Positions 14,638-22,497 of a stretch of DNA of 51,292 bases are shown piece by piece. Source of the stretch: Oscillibacter sp. UBA6647 (GTDB lineage: Bacteria; Bacillota; Clostridia; Oscillospirales; Oscillospiraceae); assembly GCA_002455655.1 (NCBI GenBank), contig DKLF01000096.1, forward strand, positions 39,352 through 90,643, given 5' to 3'. The notes beneath the pieces were generated by a model, which saw only the letters and a list, made by a program, of their open reading frames with translations, searched no databases and had not been told where the DNA came from. The position numbers and the translations under genes are program-made. Within the stretch, counting starts at the first letter, position 1, and every line of letters begins with the position of its first letter.

Positions 14638-15048
14638 TTGCTTCTTACAAAGGAAACGGATTACGCTCTGCGGATTTTGCGGGTACTTGCGGACGAGGAG
14701 CGGGCCACTGCGGCGCAGCTTGCCCAAGGGGAACAGATTCCCCAGCAGTTTGCCTACAAAATTTTAAAAAAGCTTGAAAAAGGCGGAATTGTCCGAATTT
14801 TACGCGGAGCGGATGGCGGCTATGTTCTGGCGGCCAAGCTGGAGCAGGTGTCGCTTTTCCGGCTGATGCAGGTCATGGAAGAGGATTCCTTCATCAGTCC
14901 CTGTATGAATCCGGAGTATCAGTGCCTTTGGTGCAAGGCGCACGGAAATACCGTCTGCCGCGCGCATATCAATTTAACCTCCATCCAGAAAAAGCTGGAT
15001 CAGGAACTGGAGACTCACAGCCTTCAGGAAATTTTATTTGACGGGTAA
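14638..15048 (+). CDS. Rrf2 family regulator with four Fe-S type cysteines
   Basis: 136 residues from a TTG start at 14638 with AAAAGGAG nine bases upstream. Residues 1-70 are a winged helix (TKETDYALRILRVLA, then QQFAYKILKKLEKGGIVRILRGADGGYVLA). Residues 85-110 carry Cys89, Cys96, Cys99 and Cys107, the number and spacing expected for a redox- or NO-sensing iron-sulphur cluster, as in IscR and NsrR. It lies 69 bp upstream of the acyl-CoA dehydrogenase/rubredoxin fusion gene and the flavodiiron gene, and a 14-bp palindrome between them could be its operator. Family strong; signal (O2, NO or iron) inferred. Confidence 0.9.
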   Translation: MLLTKETDYALRILRVLADEERATAAQLAQGEQIPQQFAYKILKKLEKGGIVRILRGADGGYVLAAKLEQVSLFRLMQVMEEDSFISPCMNPEYQCLWCKAHGNTVCRAHINLTSIQKKLDQELETHSLQEILFDG

Positions 15049-15064
15049 TTATTTTTGCGCGTTC

Positions 15065-15078
15065 AAAGTGGACACTTT
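15065..15078. promoter_or_regulatory. Palindrome AAAGTGGACACTTT, candidate operator
   Basis: A 14-bp near-perfect palindrome (six-base arms AAAGTG/CACTTT, two-base centre) sits in the 69-bp gap between the Rrf2 gene and the fusion gene, 40 bases before the start codon. It is a candidate Rrf2 site. Confidence 0.45.
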
Positions 15079-15117
15079 TTGTCAAATATGGTGGTCAATT
15101 AAAAAGGGGGAAGCAGT

Positions 15118-17028
15118 ATGTTATTCACGACCACGCAGCAGCAGGAAAAGCTTCGTGCCAAGGTCCGAGCGTTTGCGGAAGAGGAGATTAAGCCCCTCGC
15201 CTTCCTCATGGACAAGGAAAATCAGTTTCCCGATGAAGCGGTGGCAACACTGGGAAAAATGGGGCTGATGGGCATTCCCTTCCCGAAGGAGTACGGCGGA
15301 GCGGGTCTGGACATGATCAGCTATGCCGTCGCGGTGGAAGAGCTGTCCCGGGTTGACGGCGGCTCCGGCGTTATTCTGTCGGCGCACACGTCCCTGGGCA
15401 CCTGGCCGATCTTTGGCTTCGGCACCGAGGACCAGAAGAAAAAGTACCTCGTCCCGCTGTGTAAGGGAGAGAAAATCGGCGCGTTCGGGCTGACCGAGCA
15501 AAACGCAGGCTCCGACGCGGGCGGAACGGAAACCACGGCGGTGGATAAGGGCGACCATTATCTGCTGAACGGCGGGAAAATTTTCATCACCAACGCGCCC
15601 AAGGCCGATACATATGTGGTCTTCGCAGTGACCACCCCCGACATCGGCGTAAAAGGCATCTCCGCCTTTATCGTGGAAAAAGGCTGGAAGGGCTTTGAAT
15701 TTGGCGACCATTACGACAAAATGGGCATTCGGTCGTCCTCCACCGCGGAGTTGATTTTCAACGACGTGAAGGTTCCGAAGGAAAATCTGCTGGGCAAGGA
15801 GGGCGAGGGCTTTAAAATCGCCATGGCCACGCTGGACGGCGGTCGCATCGGCATCGCGGCGCAGGCGCTGGGCATTGCGCAGGGCGCGTTCGAGCAGGCG
15901 GTGAGTTACGCCAAAGAGCGCGTCCAGTTTGGCAAGCCCATCGGCTTCCAGCAGGCCATTTCCTTCAAAATCGCGGATATGGCGACCAAGCTGCGCACAG
16001 CGCGGTTCCTGGTCTATTCGGCGGCAGAGTTGAAGGAGAACCACGAGCCCTTCGGCATGGAATCCGCCATGGCCAAGCAGTATGCCTCCGACATTGCATT
16101 GGAGGTCACCAACGACGCGCTCCAGATTTTCGGCGGCACCGGCTACCTCAAGGGTATGGAGGTTGAGCGGATGTACCGCGACGCGAAAATCACCACCATC
16201 TATGAGGGCACCAACGAGATTCAGCGGGTGGTCATCGCCTCTCACATTCTGGGCAAGCCGCCCAAGGAGGAGAACGCTTCCTCCAGCCGGTCTAAAAAGC
16301 CCGCGCCCATTACCGGAATTCGGAAAAAGCAGATTTTCCGGGACGGGGCCGCCACGGAGCAGATTTCCGCGTTGGTGGATGCGCTGAAAAAAGACGGCTT
16401 TGACTTTACGGTGGGGATTCCTCTGGATACGCCCATCGTGCAGGCCGAGCGTGTGGTTTCCGTCGGCAAGGGCATCGGAGACAAGGAAAACATGCTTCTG
16501 GTGGAAAATCTGGCCAAGGCCGCAGGCGCGGCAATCGGCTCCTCCCGCCCCGTGGCTGAAACGCTGAAGTATCTGCCGCTCAATCGCTATGTGGGAATGT
16601 CCGGTCAGAAATTTACCGGCAACCTGTATATCGCCTGCGGCATTTCCGGGGCCAGCCAGCATCTCAAAGGCATTAAGGACGCGGGAATCATCGTGGCGGT
16701 CAACAAAAACGGAAACGCCCCGATTTTTAAGAACTGCGACTATGGCATCGTGGGCGACGTGAACGAGATTCTGCCCCTGCTCACCGCCGCGCTGGACACC
16801 GGCGACAAGCAGCCCGCCCCTCCCATGGTGAAAATGAAGCGCCCCCGTATGCCCAAGCCGGAGCCCATCGGTCCCCGCTATGTTTGCAGCGGCTGCGGCT
16901 ATGAATATGTGCCTGAGTTTGGCGACATGGAGAGCGAGATCGCACCGGGCACGCAGTTCAAGGATCTGCCGGAAGACTGGGCCTGCCCTGAGTGTGCCGA
17001 GTCCAAGGACCAATTCATTCAGGCGTAA
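15118..17028 (+). CDS. Acyl-CoA dehydrogenase - EtfA FAD domain - rubredoxin fusion
   Basis: 636 residues from the ATG at 15118, with AAAGGGGG upstream. Residues 1-380 are a complete short-chain acyl-CoA dehydrogenase with the catalytic base Glu363 in YEGTNEIQR. Residues about 400-565 match the C-terminal FAD-binding half of electron transfer flavoprotein alpha (VGKGIGDKENM, SRPVAETLKYLP, YIACGISGASQH, FKNCDYGIVGD); the N-terminal half of EtfA is absent. Residues 587-636 are a rubredoxin with Cys590, Cys593, Cys623 and Cys626. The architecture suggests intramolecular electron flow from acyl-CoA through two flavins to rubredoxin iron. The next gene, 21 bp on, encodes a flavodiiron protein, the classic partner of rubredoxin. 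So the pair may couple acyl-CoA oxidation to oxygen or NO reduction. Domains are certain, the pathway is inference. Confidence 0.92.
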   Translation: MLFTTTQQQEKLRAKVRAFAEEEIKPLAFLMDKENQFPDEAVATLGKMGLMGIPFPKEYGGAGLDMISYAVAVEELSRVDGGSGVILSAHTSLGTWPIFGFGTEDQKKKYLVPLCKGEKIGAFGLTEQNAGSDAGGTETTAVDKGDHYLLNGGKIFITNAPKADTYVVFAVTTPDIGVKGISAFIVEKGWKGFEFGDHYDKMGIRSSSTAELIFNDVKVPKENLLGKEGEGFKIAMATLDGGRIGIAAQALGIAQGAFEQAVSYAKERVQFGKPIGFQQAISFKIADMATKLRTARFLVYSAAELKENHEPFGMESAMAKQYASDIALEVTNDALQIFGGTGYLKGMEVERMYRDAKITTIYEGTNEIQRVVIASHILGKPPKEENASSSRSKKPAPITGIRKKQIFRDGAATEQISALVDALKKDGFDFTVGIPLDTPIVQAERVVSVGKGIGDKENMLLVENLAKAAGAAIGSSRPVAETLKYLPLNRYVGMSGQKFTGNLYIACGISGASQHLKGIKDAGIIVAVNKNGNAPIFKNCDYGIVGDVNEILPLLTAALDTGDKQPAPPMVKMKRPRMPKPEPIGPRYVCSGCGYEYVPEFGDMESEIAPGTQFKDLPEDWACPECAESKDQFIQA

Positions 17029-17049
17029 AACCGAAGGGAGGAAAAGAAT

Positions 17050-18261
17050 ATGTATAGTGTAAGAAATGTGACCGAGGATGTGTACTGGGTAGGGGCCAAC
17101 GACCATCGCCTTGCTTTGTTTGAAAATGCATATCCCATTCCCAGAGGTGTTTCCTATAACTCCTATCTTTTGATGGATGAAAAGACCGCCCTGTTTGACA
17201 CGGTGGATTGGTCCGGTTGCCGGCAGCTCTTGGAAAACATGGAGTACGTTTTGGCGGGCCGTCCGCTGGACTATCTGGTTATCAACCATCTGGAACCGGA
17301 CCACGCAGGCTCCATCGAGGAGATTTTGCTCCGGTGGCCCAACGTGGTGATTATCAGCAACGAAAAGGCCTTCATGATGATGCGCCAATTCAAGTTCCCC
17401 GTGGATGAACACGCAATTGTGGAGGTAAAGGAAGGCGACACCTTCAGCTTTGGAAAGCACGTGGTTACATTTGTGTTTGCCCCCATGGTCCACTGGCCGG
17501 AGGTCATGGTGACCTTTGACACCACCGACGGCGTGCTCTTCTCCGCCGACGCGTTCGGAACCTTCGGTGCGCTGGACGGAAAGCTGTTTGCCGACGAGGT
17601 GGATTTCGACCGGGACTGGCTGGACGACGCCCGCCGGTATCTGACCAACATCGTGGGAAAATATGGCCCCCACATTCAGCTTATCCTGAAAAAGGCGGGC
17701 GGCATCCTGAACCAGATCAAATATATCTGCCCGCTCCACGGGCCGGTGTGGCGCAAGGACCTAATGTATTTCATCCAGAAGTACGACACCTGGAGCCGCT
17801 ATGAGCCGGAGGAAAAGGGCGTGATGATTGTATACGCCTCCATGTACGGCAATACGGAGTCCGCCGCCCAGGCGTTGGCCGCGCGGCTGTGCGACAAGGG
17901 CATGACGAAGGTCGCCGTGTATGACGTATCCTCCACCGACGTCTCCCAGCTTATCTCCGAAACCTTTAAGTACAGCCATATTGTGCTGGCCTCGGTGACG
18001 TATAACCTCGGAATTTATCCGGCAATGCACAACCTTCTCATGGATATGAAGGCGCTAAACGTGCAAAACCGCACCGTGGCCATTATGGAAAACGGGTCCT
18101 GGGCCATTAAGTCCGGCGATCTGATGCAGAAGTTCCTGGACGAGGAAATGAAGAATATGACCGTGCTGAACGAGCGGGTGAGCATGGCCTCCTCCCTGCA
18201 AGAGGACAAGGCGTTTGAGCTGGAAACGCTGGCGGACGCCATTTTGGATTCTATGCAGTAA
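17050..18261 (+). CDS. Flavodiiron protein (FprA, A-type flavoprotein)
   Basis: 403 residues from the ATG at 17050 with GGGAGGAAAAG upstream. Residues 1-250 are the metallo-beta-lactamase-like diiron domain with ligands His80, Glu82, Asp84, His85 (NHLEPDHAGS) and His148 (MVHWPE). Residues from about 258 on are a flavodoxin domain binding FMN (SMYGNTESAAQ). These enzymes reduce O2 to water or NO to N2O with electrons from rubredoxin. The gene directly follows the rubredoxin-tailed dehydrogenase fusion, which can be its electron donor. It has no rubredoxin tail of its own, unlike the second flavodiiron protein of this window at 43697-45049. Confidence 0.95.
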   Translation: MYSVRNVTEDVYWVGANDHRLALFENAYPIPRGVSYNSYLLMDEKTALFDTVDWSGCRQLLENMEYVLAGRPLDYLVINHLEPDHAGSIEEILLRWPNVVIISNEKAFMMMRQFKFPVDEHAIVEVKEGDTFSFGKHVVTFVFAPMVHWPEVMVTFDTTDGVLFSADAFGTFGALDGKLFADEVDFDRDWLDDARRYLTNIVGKYGPHIQLILKKAGGILNQIKYICPLHGPVWRKDLMYFIQKYDTWSRYEPEEKGVMIVYASMYGNTESAAQALAARLCDKGMTKVAVYDVSSTDVSQLISETFKYSHIVLASVTYNLGIYPAMHNLLMDMKALNVQNRTVAIMENGSWAIKSGDLMQKFLDEEMKNMTVLNERVSMASSLQEDKAFELETLADAILDSMQ

Positions 18262-18306
18262 GGCTGGCTGAATCAGCCGCATCCCTTCCCTTTCTCAATC
18301 TTGTTT

Positions 18307-18395
18307 TACACACAAAAGGCGGGACCTGTCGCAAGCCCAAGGCTTTCGATAGGTCCCGCTCATTTTATCTGCATTTTTGCATCTGTTTGCTACGT
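18307..18395. repeat. Dispersed hairpin repeat, copy 2 (terminator)
   Basis: GCGGGACCT (18319-18327) and AGGTCCCGC (18351-18359) form a perfect stem, extended by TCG/CGA, followed by TCATTTTAT. The whole element aligns with 11916-12000, with the same right arm, TTTTAT and TTTGCA spacing. It terminates the flavodiiron operon. Confidence 0.6.
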
Positions 18396-18545
18396 GTGCC
18401 ATGTAATCTGTTGAACCGCTTTCAAAGCAGCGGATCTTGCGAAAGCCATTGCGGCCGGACTTCACCTCTGAATACGCAGACTTTCCGGTATTTGCATTCC
18501 TGCAAGGGGCCGCGTGGAAAAGCCACTGGTAAGCGCAGAGGACAG

Positions 18546-19481
18546 TCAGGGCGTCTTTTGGAGCGCACGGTATCGGGTGGTCACGTTCCGGATAAACTCC
18601 TGCTCAGAATCGGACAGCACGGCTCCCTTGCGGGTGATCAGGCCGAACTCCAACCGCTCCTTGCAGTTTTGAATGGGGATGGAGACGCACTGATACAGAG
18701 AATCCTGCGTGGAAAAGCCCTGAATCCCAATTGTATAAAAATCACTCTCAGAAATCAGGTGCATCAGCGCCGCCCGCCCATACACATAGATGATGCGGGA
18801 AGAATTGTTCAGATCGGTCTGGTGGTCCTCCGTGGAAATATTATAAATGAAATCCTCATACTGTCCTATATAGCGGACAAACCCATAGTCCCTTAAATTC
18901 TTCAGCGTGACGGGAATGTTCCTGCGCAGAAGCTCGTGGTTTTTGGAGACGACGATGTGCGGCGCCATAGTGACCAGCGGCGTCAGCTCCAGCCCTTTTT
19001 CGGAAAGAAGCTTGTGAAAGCGCTCTGCCTCGTGGCTTGCAAAGTGAATGCACCCTACATCGCAAACGCATTCCTCCACATCCGACACCACATCCAGCGT
19101 GGTCCCCTCGTTCAGAAAATAAGTAAATTTAGGAAGACGCTGGCGGCGGGTGCACACCTCGTTAAAGCTTTCCATCGTGTGGGTAAATTTGGTCATGGAG
19201 AGCCTCATGCAGTCCCCCTCCGGCTCCGTCCGGCAGGAGACCTGCTTAAGACTCTCCATCTCCTTGAGAATGACCTTGGAGTGCTCCAAGAAGGCTTGTC
19301 CCTCGGCTGTGAGCGTAACTCCCTGTTTGGTCCGCTGAAAAAGGGGCACGCCCGCGTCCGTCTCCATATCCCGAATGATGTGGCTGAGATGTGGTTGGGA
19401 AATGTATAGCTCCTGCGCCGCGCGGTTGATTGACCCATAGCGGGCCACCGCGCAGAAAAACTCCAGATGCTTGATATCCAT
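18546..19481 (-). CDS. LysR family regulator
   Basis: 311 residues from the ATG at 19481, with AAAGGAGAG ten bases upstream. Residues 1-60 are the LysR winged HTH (MDIKHLEFFCAVARYGSINRAAQELYISQPHLSHIIRDMET, split here by natural helix breaks), followed by a linker helix and a periplasmic-binding-protein-like effector domain. It is divergent from the glutaminase gene with 325 bp between the starts, so it is the likely regulator of glutaminase and symporter. A distinctive inverted repeat in the gap is a candidate binding site. Confidence 0.92.
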   Translation of the reverse strand: MDIKHLEFFCAVARYGSINRAAQELYISQPHLSHIIRDMETDAGVPLFQRTKQGVTLTAEGQAFLEHSKVILKEMESLKQVSCRTEPEGDCMRLSMTKFTHTMESFNEVCTRRQRLPKFTYFLNEGTTLDVVSDVEECVCDVGCIHFASHEAERFHKLLSEKGLELTPLVTMAPHIVVSKNHELLRRNIPVTLKNLRDYGFVRYIGQYEDFIYNISTEDHQTDLNNSSRIIYVYGRAALMHLISESDFYTIGIQGFSTQDSLYQCVSIPIQNCKERLEFGLITRKGAVLSDSEQEFIRNVTTRYRALQKTP

Positions 19482-19631
19482 GCTGCTCTCTCCTTTATCC
19501 CGGCACACACGCCGGGGCGTGCGTTCGCCCGGACAAGCTGGGCCTCGCCTTCCCCCTTTTGCATATATTTTCTATTATAGCGCATTTTTTAGACAAATGA
19601 TGTACTGATTTAGTATGCGAAATTGACAAAG

Positions 19632-19715
19632 AATTTTTGGCAAATCAGTCGAATTTGCTATAACGGCTGCTGCATAACCCTATCGGAGATTGCTATTATA
19701 CATTTGCCAAAAATT
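19632..19715. promoter_or_regulatory. Widely spaced 14-bp perfect inverted repeat, candidate LysR site
   Basis: AATTTTTGGCAAAT (19632-19645) and ATTTGCCAAAAATT (19702-19715) are exact reverse complements, 70 bp apart centre to centre, in the LysR-glutaminase gap. LysR proteins often bind two such sites and bend the DNA. The right copy is 92 bp before the glutaminase start codon. Confidence 0.5.
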
Positions 19716-19806
19716 ATGTTAGGATATCGTTAAATATAAGGCATTTTGTCCAATTCCGCCATCAAACTTAAAGGCGAAACAACAGAAAAAGGGAGAATGA
19801 TTTCCG

Positions 19807-20754
19807 ATGGCTCGCAATGAACTGATTGAAAAAACGCTGGTTGATGCGATGGATTATGCCCGCACCTTCCTTCACACAGGAAAGGTGGCGACCTATATCC
19901 CGGAGCTTGCCAAAGGATATCCCGACAAACTGGGGGCCTGCGTCATCACCACCGACGGGGAGATTTATTCCGCAGGCGACTGGCATCAGGAATTTACCAT
20001 CCAGAGCATTTCCAAAACCCTCACCCTTATCATGGCGTTGCAGACGGCGGGTTATGACAGGGTGTTCAGCAAGGTGGGGGTGGAGCCGACCGGTGACGCA
20101 TTTAATTCGCTGGTGCGGCTGGAAACGAAAAACACCCATCCGCTCAATCCCATGATTAACGCAGGTGCCATTGCCACCGCGGACTGCTGCATGGACAGCA
20201 AGGACCCCTCCGGGGATTTTCTGGCGCTCACCCGAAGGCTTTGCCGCAGGGATACCATTCATCTGGACGAAGCGGTGTTTCAGTCGGAAAAAAAGGCCGG
20301 GATGCGCAACCGTTCCATGGCATACCTCATGCAGGGTGACAATATTCTGGAACATGACGCCGAAGACGTGGTGGACCTGTATTTCTGGATGTGTTCGCTG
20401 AGCGTGAACGTGGAGGATTTGGCAAACTATGCGCTGATTCTGGCCAACAACGGCGTGGACCCCCGCACCGGCGAGACGCTTTTGGAGGACTGGATTGTGC
20501 GCATTGTGAAAACCCTGATGGTGACCTGCGGAATGTATGACGCCTCCGGAGAGTTTGCCATGAAGGTGGGCATCCCGGCCAAGAGCGGCGTGGGCGGCGG
20601 CATCATGGGAACCGTGGAACGGAAAATGGGGCTGGCGGCCTTCAATCCGGCGCTGGACCCCAAGGGAAACAGCGTGGGCGCATACCGTGTGCTGGAATAT
20701 CTTTCGCATTATTTGGGACTTCACTATTTCTCCGGCTCCGGTTATACGGTATAA
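19807..20754 (+). CDS. glsA: Glutaminase A
   Basis: 315 residues from the ATG at 19807, with AAAGGGAGAATG upstream. It matches the serine-dependent glutaminase family (GlsA/YbgJ), with the catalytic Ser67-x-x-Lys70 in QSISKT, the HPLNPMINAGAI block and the C-terminal GIPAKSGVGGGI block. It hydrolyses L-glutamine to glutamate and ammonia in the cytoplasm. Length is typical. The next gene is an AGCS symporter, so the pair likely imports and deamidates glutamine, with the divergent LysR protein as controller. Confidence 0.95.
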   Translation: MARNELIEKTLVDAMDYARTFLHTGKVATYIPELAKGYPDKLGACVITTDGEIYSAGDWHQEFTIQSISKTLTLIMALQTAGYDRVFSKVGVEPTGDAFNSLVRLETKNTHPLNPMINAGAIATADCCMDSKDPSGDFLALTRRLCRRDTIHLDEAVFQSEKKAGMRNRSMAYLMQGDNILEHDAEDVVDLYFWMCSLSVNVEDLANYALILANNGVDPRTGETLLEDWIVRIVKTLMVTCGMYDASGEFAMKVGIPAKSGVGGGIMGTVERKMGLAAFNPALDPKGNSVGAYRVLEYLSHYLGLHYFSGSGYTV

Positions 20755-20913
20755 TTAAAAATCGCGGCTAACGGCTCCGCACATAGCTTGCCGCGTAAAA
20801 CGGCGACACAGACAAAGGGGGTGTTCTATCAACAGCTTTGCCTTGCCAAACGCAAATTGCGGTAAGGCGCCAAGAACTTCTGCAAATTTAAGGACGAAAG
20901 AGAGAGGTATACC
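20755..20913 (+). other. Leader between glutaminase and symporter genes
   Basis: 159 bp with several small stems, including GCCTTGCC...GGTAAGGC around GCAA/TTGC (20841-20869). It may slow or fine-tune expression; no known riboswitch recognised. Confidence 0.35.
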
Positions 20914-22320
20914 ATGATAGTAGCATTTTTGGATGGACTGGACAGCTTTTTGTACTACCCGGTACTGATTGTTGTCCTGCTGGCAGCCGGTCTGTTTTTC
21001 TCCGTGCGCACCGGTTTTGTCCAGCTTCGGCTCTTCCCCGAATCGATTCGCGTGGTAATGGAAAAGCCCTCTTCCGAGGGAAAAATTTCTTCATTTCAGG
21101 CACTGATGGTCTCCACCGCCTCCCGCGTGGGTACCGGAAACATCGTGGGTGTTTCCACCGCGGTCTGCCTGGGCGGCTATGGCGCGGTGTTCTGGATGTG
21201 GCTGATCGCCATCATCGGCGGCGCTTCCGCGTTTGTGGAAAGCACTCTTGCACAGGTCTACAAGCGCAGGGACGAAAACGGAGACAGCTATGGCGGCCCG
21301 GCCTATTACATTGAAACGGCCCTCCATAACCGCGGCCTTGCCGTTTTGTTCTCCGTGTGTCTGATTCTCACCTATGCGGGCGGCTTCAACATGCTGGCCT
21401 CCTACAATCTGCAATCCACCTTCTCTGTATATGGCTTTTACGACGCCAAAACCTCTCCGTGGGTGATTGGCATGATTCTGGCGATTCTCGTGGGCTGGTG
21501 CATTCTGGGCGGCGGTCGCCGCGTGGTGAAAGCCACCAGCGCCATCGTCCCCTTCATGGGCCTGATGTACATCGCCGTTTCTTTGATCGTTTTGGTTTCC
21601 AACGCAAGCCTGATTCCCGCCGTATTTAAGGAAATCTTCCGTGACGCGTTTGATTTCAGGGCGATTTTTTCGGGTATTGCAGGTTCCTGCATGATGTATG
21701 GTATCAAGCGCGGACTTTACTCCAACGAAGCGGGTGTTGGTTCTGCCCCCAACGCCGCAGCGGCTGCCGACGTTTCCCACCCTGTCAAGCAGGGGCTTGT
21801 ACAGGTTTTGTCCGTGTTTATTGACACCATTCTGATTTGCAGCGCCACCGCCCTGATGTGCCTGTGCTCTGGTGTGGAGCCCACCGCCGAGCTTGCCGGT
21901 GCTCCCTATGTGCAGGAATCCGTTAAAACCATTATGGGTGATTTCGGCCCTGTGTTTGTCACGGTAGCAATGGTTCTCTTCGCGTTTACCACGCTGCTGG
22001 GCAATCTCTTCTATGTGGATAACGCCTTAACCTTTATTCACCGCAAAGTGCCCAGCAAACGCTTTATGCTGGGCTTCCGTCTAGCCTGCGCGGCGATAAT
22101 TGTCATCGGCGCGGCCCTGTCCATGTCCGCCGCGTGGGCCATTGCTGATATTATGATGGCCATTATGTGCCTGATCAATCTCCCCGCTTGCGTTGTGCTG
22201 AGCAAGGTAGCGGTGCGCGCATGCCGCGACTATGTGTCCCAGAAGAAGGAGGGCAGAAACCCTGTCTTCCACGCCGCCGACATCGGGATGGACGTCAGCC
22301 AGTTGGACTACTGGAAGTAA
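20914..22320 (+). CDS. AGCS family sodium:amino acid symporter (glutamine/alanine)
   Basis: 468 residues from the ATG at 20914. About ten membrane helices and the AGCS signatures are visible: STASRVGTGNIVGVSTAV, GGPAYYIE, and GIKRGLYSNEAGVGSAPNAA. Members import alanine, glycine or glutamine with sodium. Placement 160 bp after the glutaminase gene points to glutamine as the substrate here. A strong terminator follows at 22375. Confidence 0.92.
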   Translation: MIVAFLDGLDSFLYYPVLIVVLLAAGLFFSVRTGFVQLRLFPESIRVVMEKPSSEGKISSFQALMVSTASRVGTGNIVGVSTAVCLGGYGAVFWMWLIAIIGGASAFVESTLAQVYKRRDENGDSYGGPAYYIETALHNRGLAVLFSVCLILTYAGGFNMLASYNLQSTFSVYGFYDAKTSPWVIGMILAILVGWCILGGGRRVVKATSAIVPFMGLMYIAVSLIVLVSNASLIPAVFKEIFRDAFDFRAIFSGIAGSCMMYGIKRGLYSNEAGVGSAPNAAAAADVSHPVKQGLVQVLSVFIDTILICSATALMCLCSGVEPTAELAGAPYVQESVKTIMGDFGPVFVTVAMVLFAFTTLLGNLFYVDNALTFIHRKVPSKRFMLGFRLACAAIIVIGAALSMSAAWAIADIMMAIMCLINLPACVVLSKVAVRACRDYVSQKKEGRNPVFHAADIGMDVSQLDYWK

Positions 22321-22374
22321 TTTTTCTCCTCTGAGGCTGCGTCAGGCGGCGAGTATTAAAGTCTGCCAAAGAAC

Positions 22375-22413
22375 AGGCCGCTCCGTAAGGGCTAACGCTC
22401 TTGCGGAGCGGCC
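22375..22413 (+). terminator. Terminator after the symporter gene
   Basis: AGGCCGCTCCG and CGGAGCGGCCT form an 11-bp stem with an inner AAGGGC...GCTCTT pairing, followed by ATCTTAATTT. Confidence 0.75.
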
Positions 22414-22435
22414 TATCTTAATTTCACGTAAAAAA

Positions 22436-22482
22436 GCCCCCCAATCGTTCCAGCACACCATGCCGGATAACGATTGGGGGGC
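22436..22482 (-). terminator. Terminator of the SulP gene
   Basis: GCCCCCCAATCGTT (22436-22449) and AACGATTGGGGGGC (22469-22482) pair perfectly; on the minus strand a T6 run follows. It lies 16 bp past the SulP stop codon. Confidence 0.85.
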
Positions 22483-22497
22483 AATCTGTGTTTTTCC

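Noticed and set aside
15121..17739. 872-codon open frame on the minus strand.
   Set aside because: It is the antisense shadow of the dehydrogenase fusion and flavodiiron genes, produced by GC-rich third positions; no domains.
20755..20913. Glutamine riboswitch before the AGCS symporter gene.
   Set aside because: The AGGACGAAAG near 20890 loosely recalls the glnA motif, but the other conserved segments are absent.
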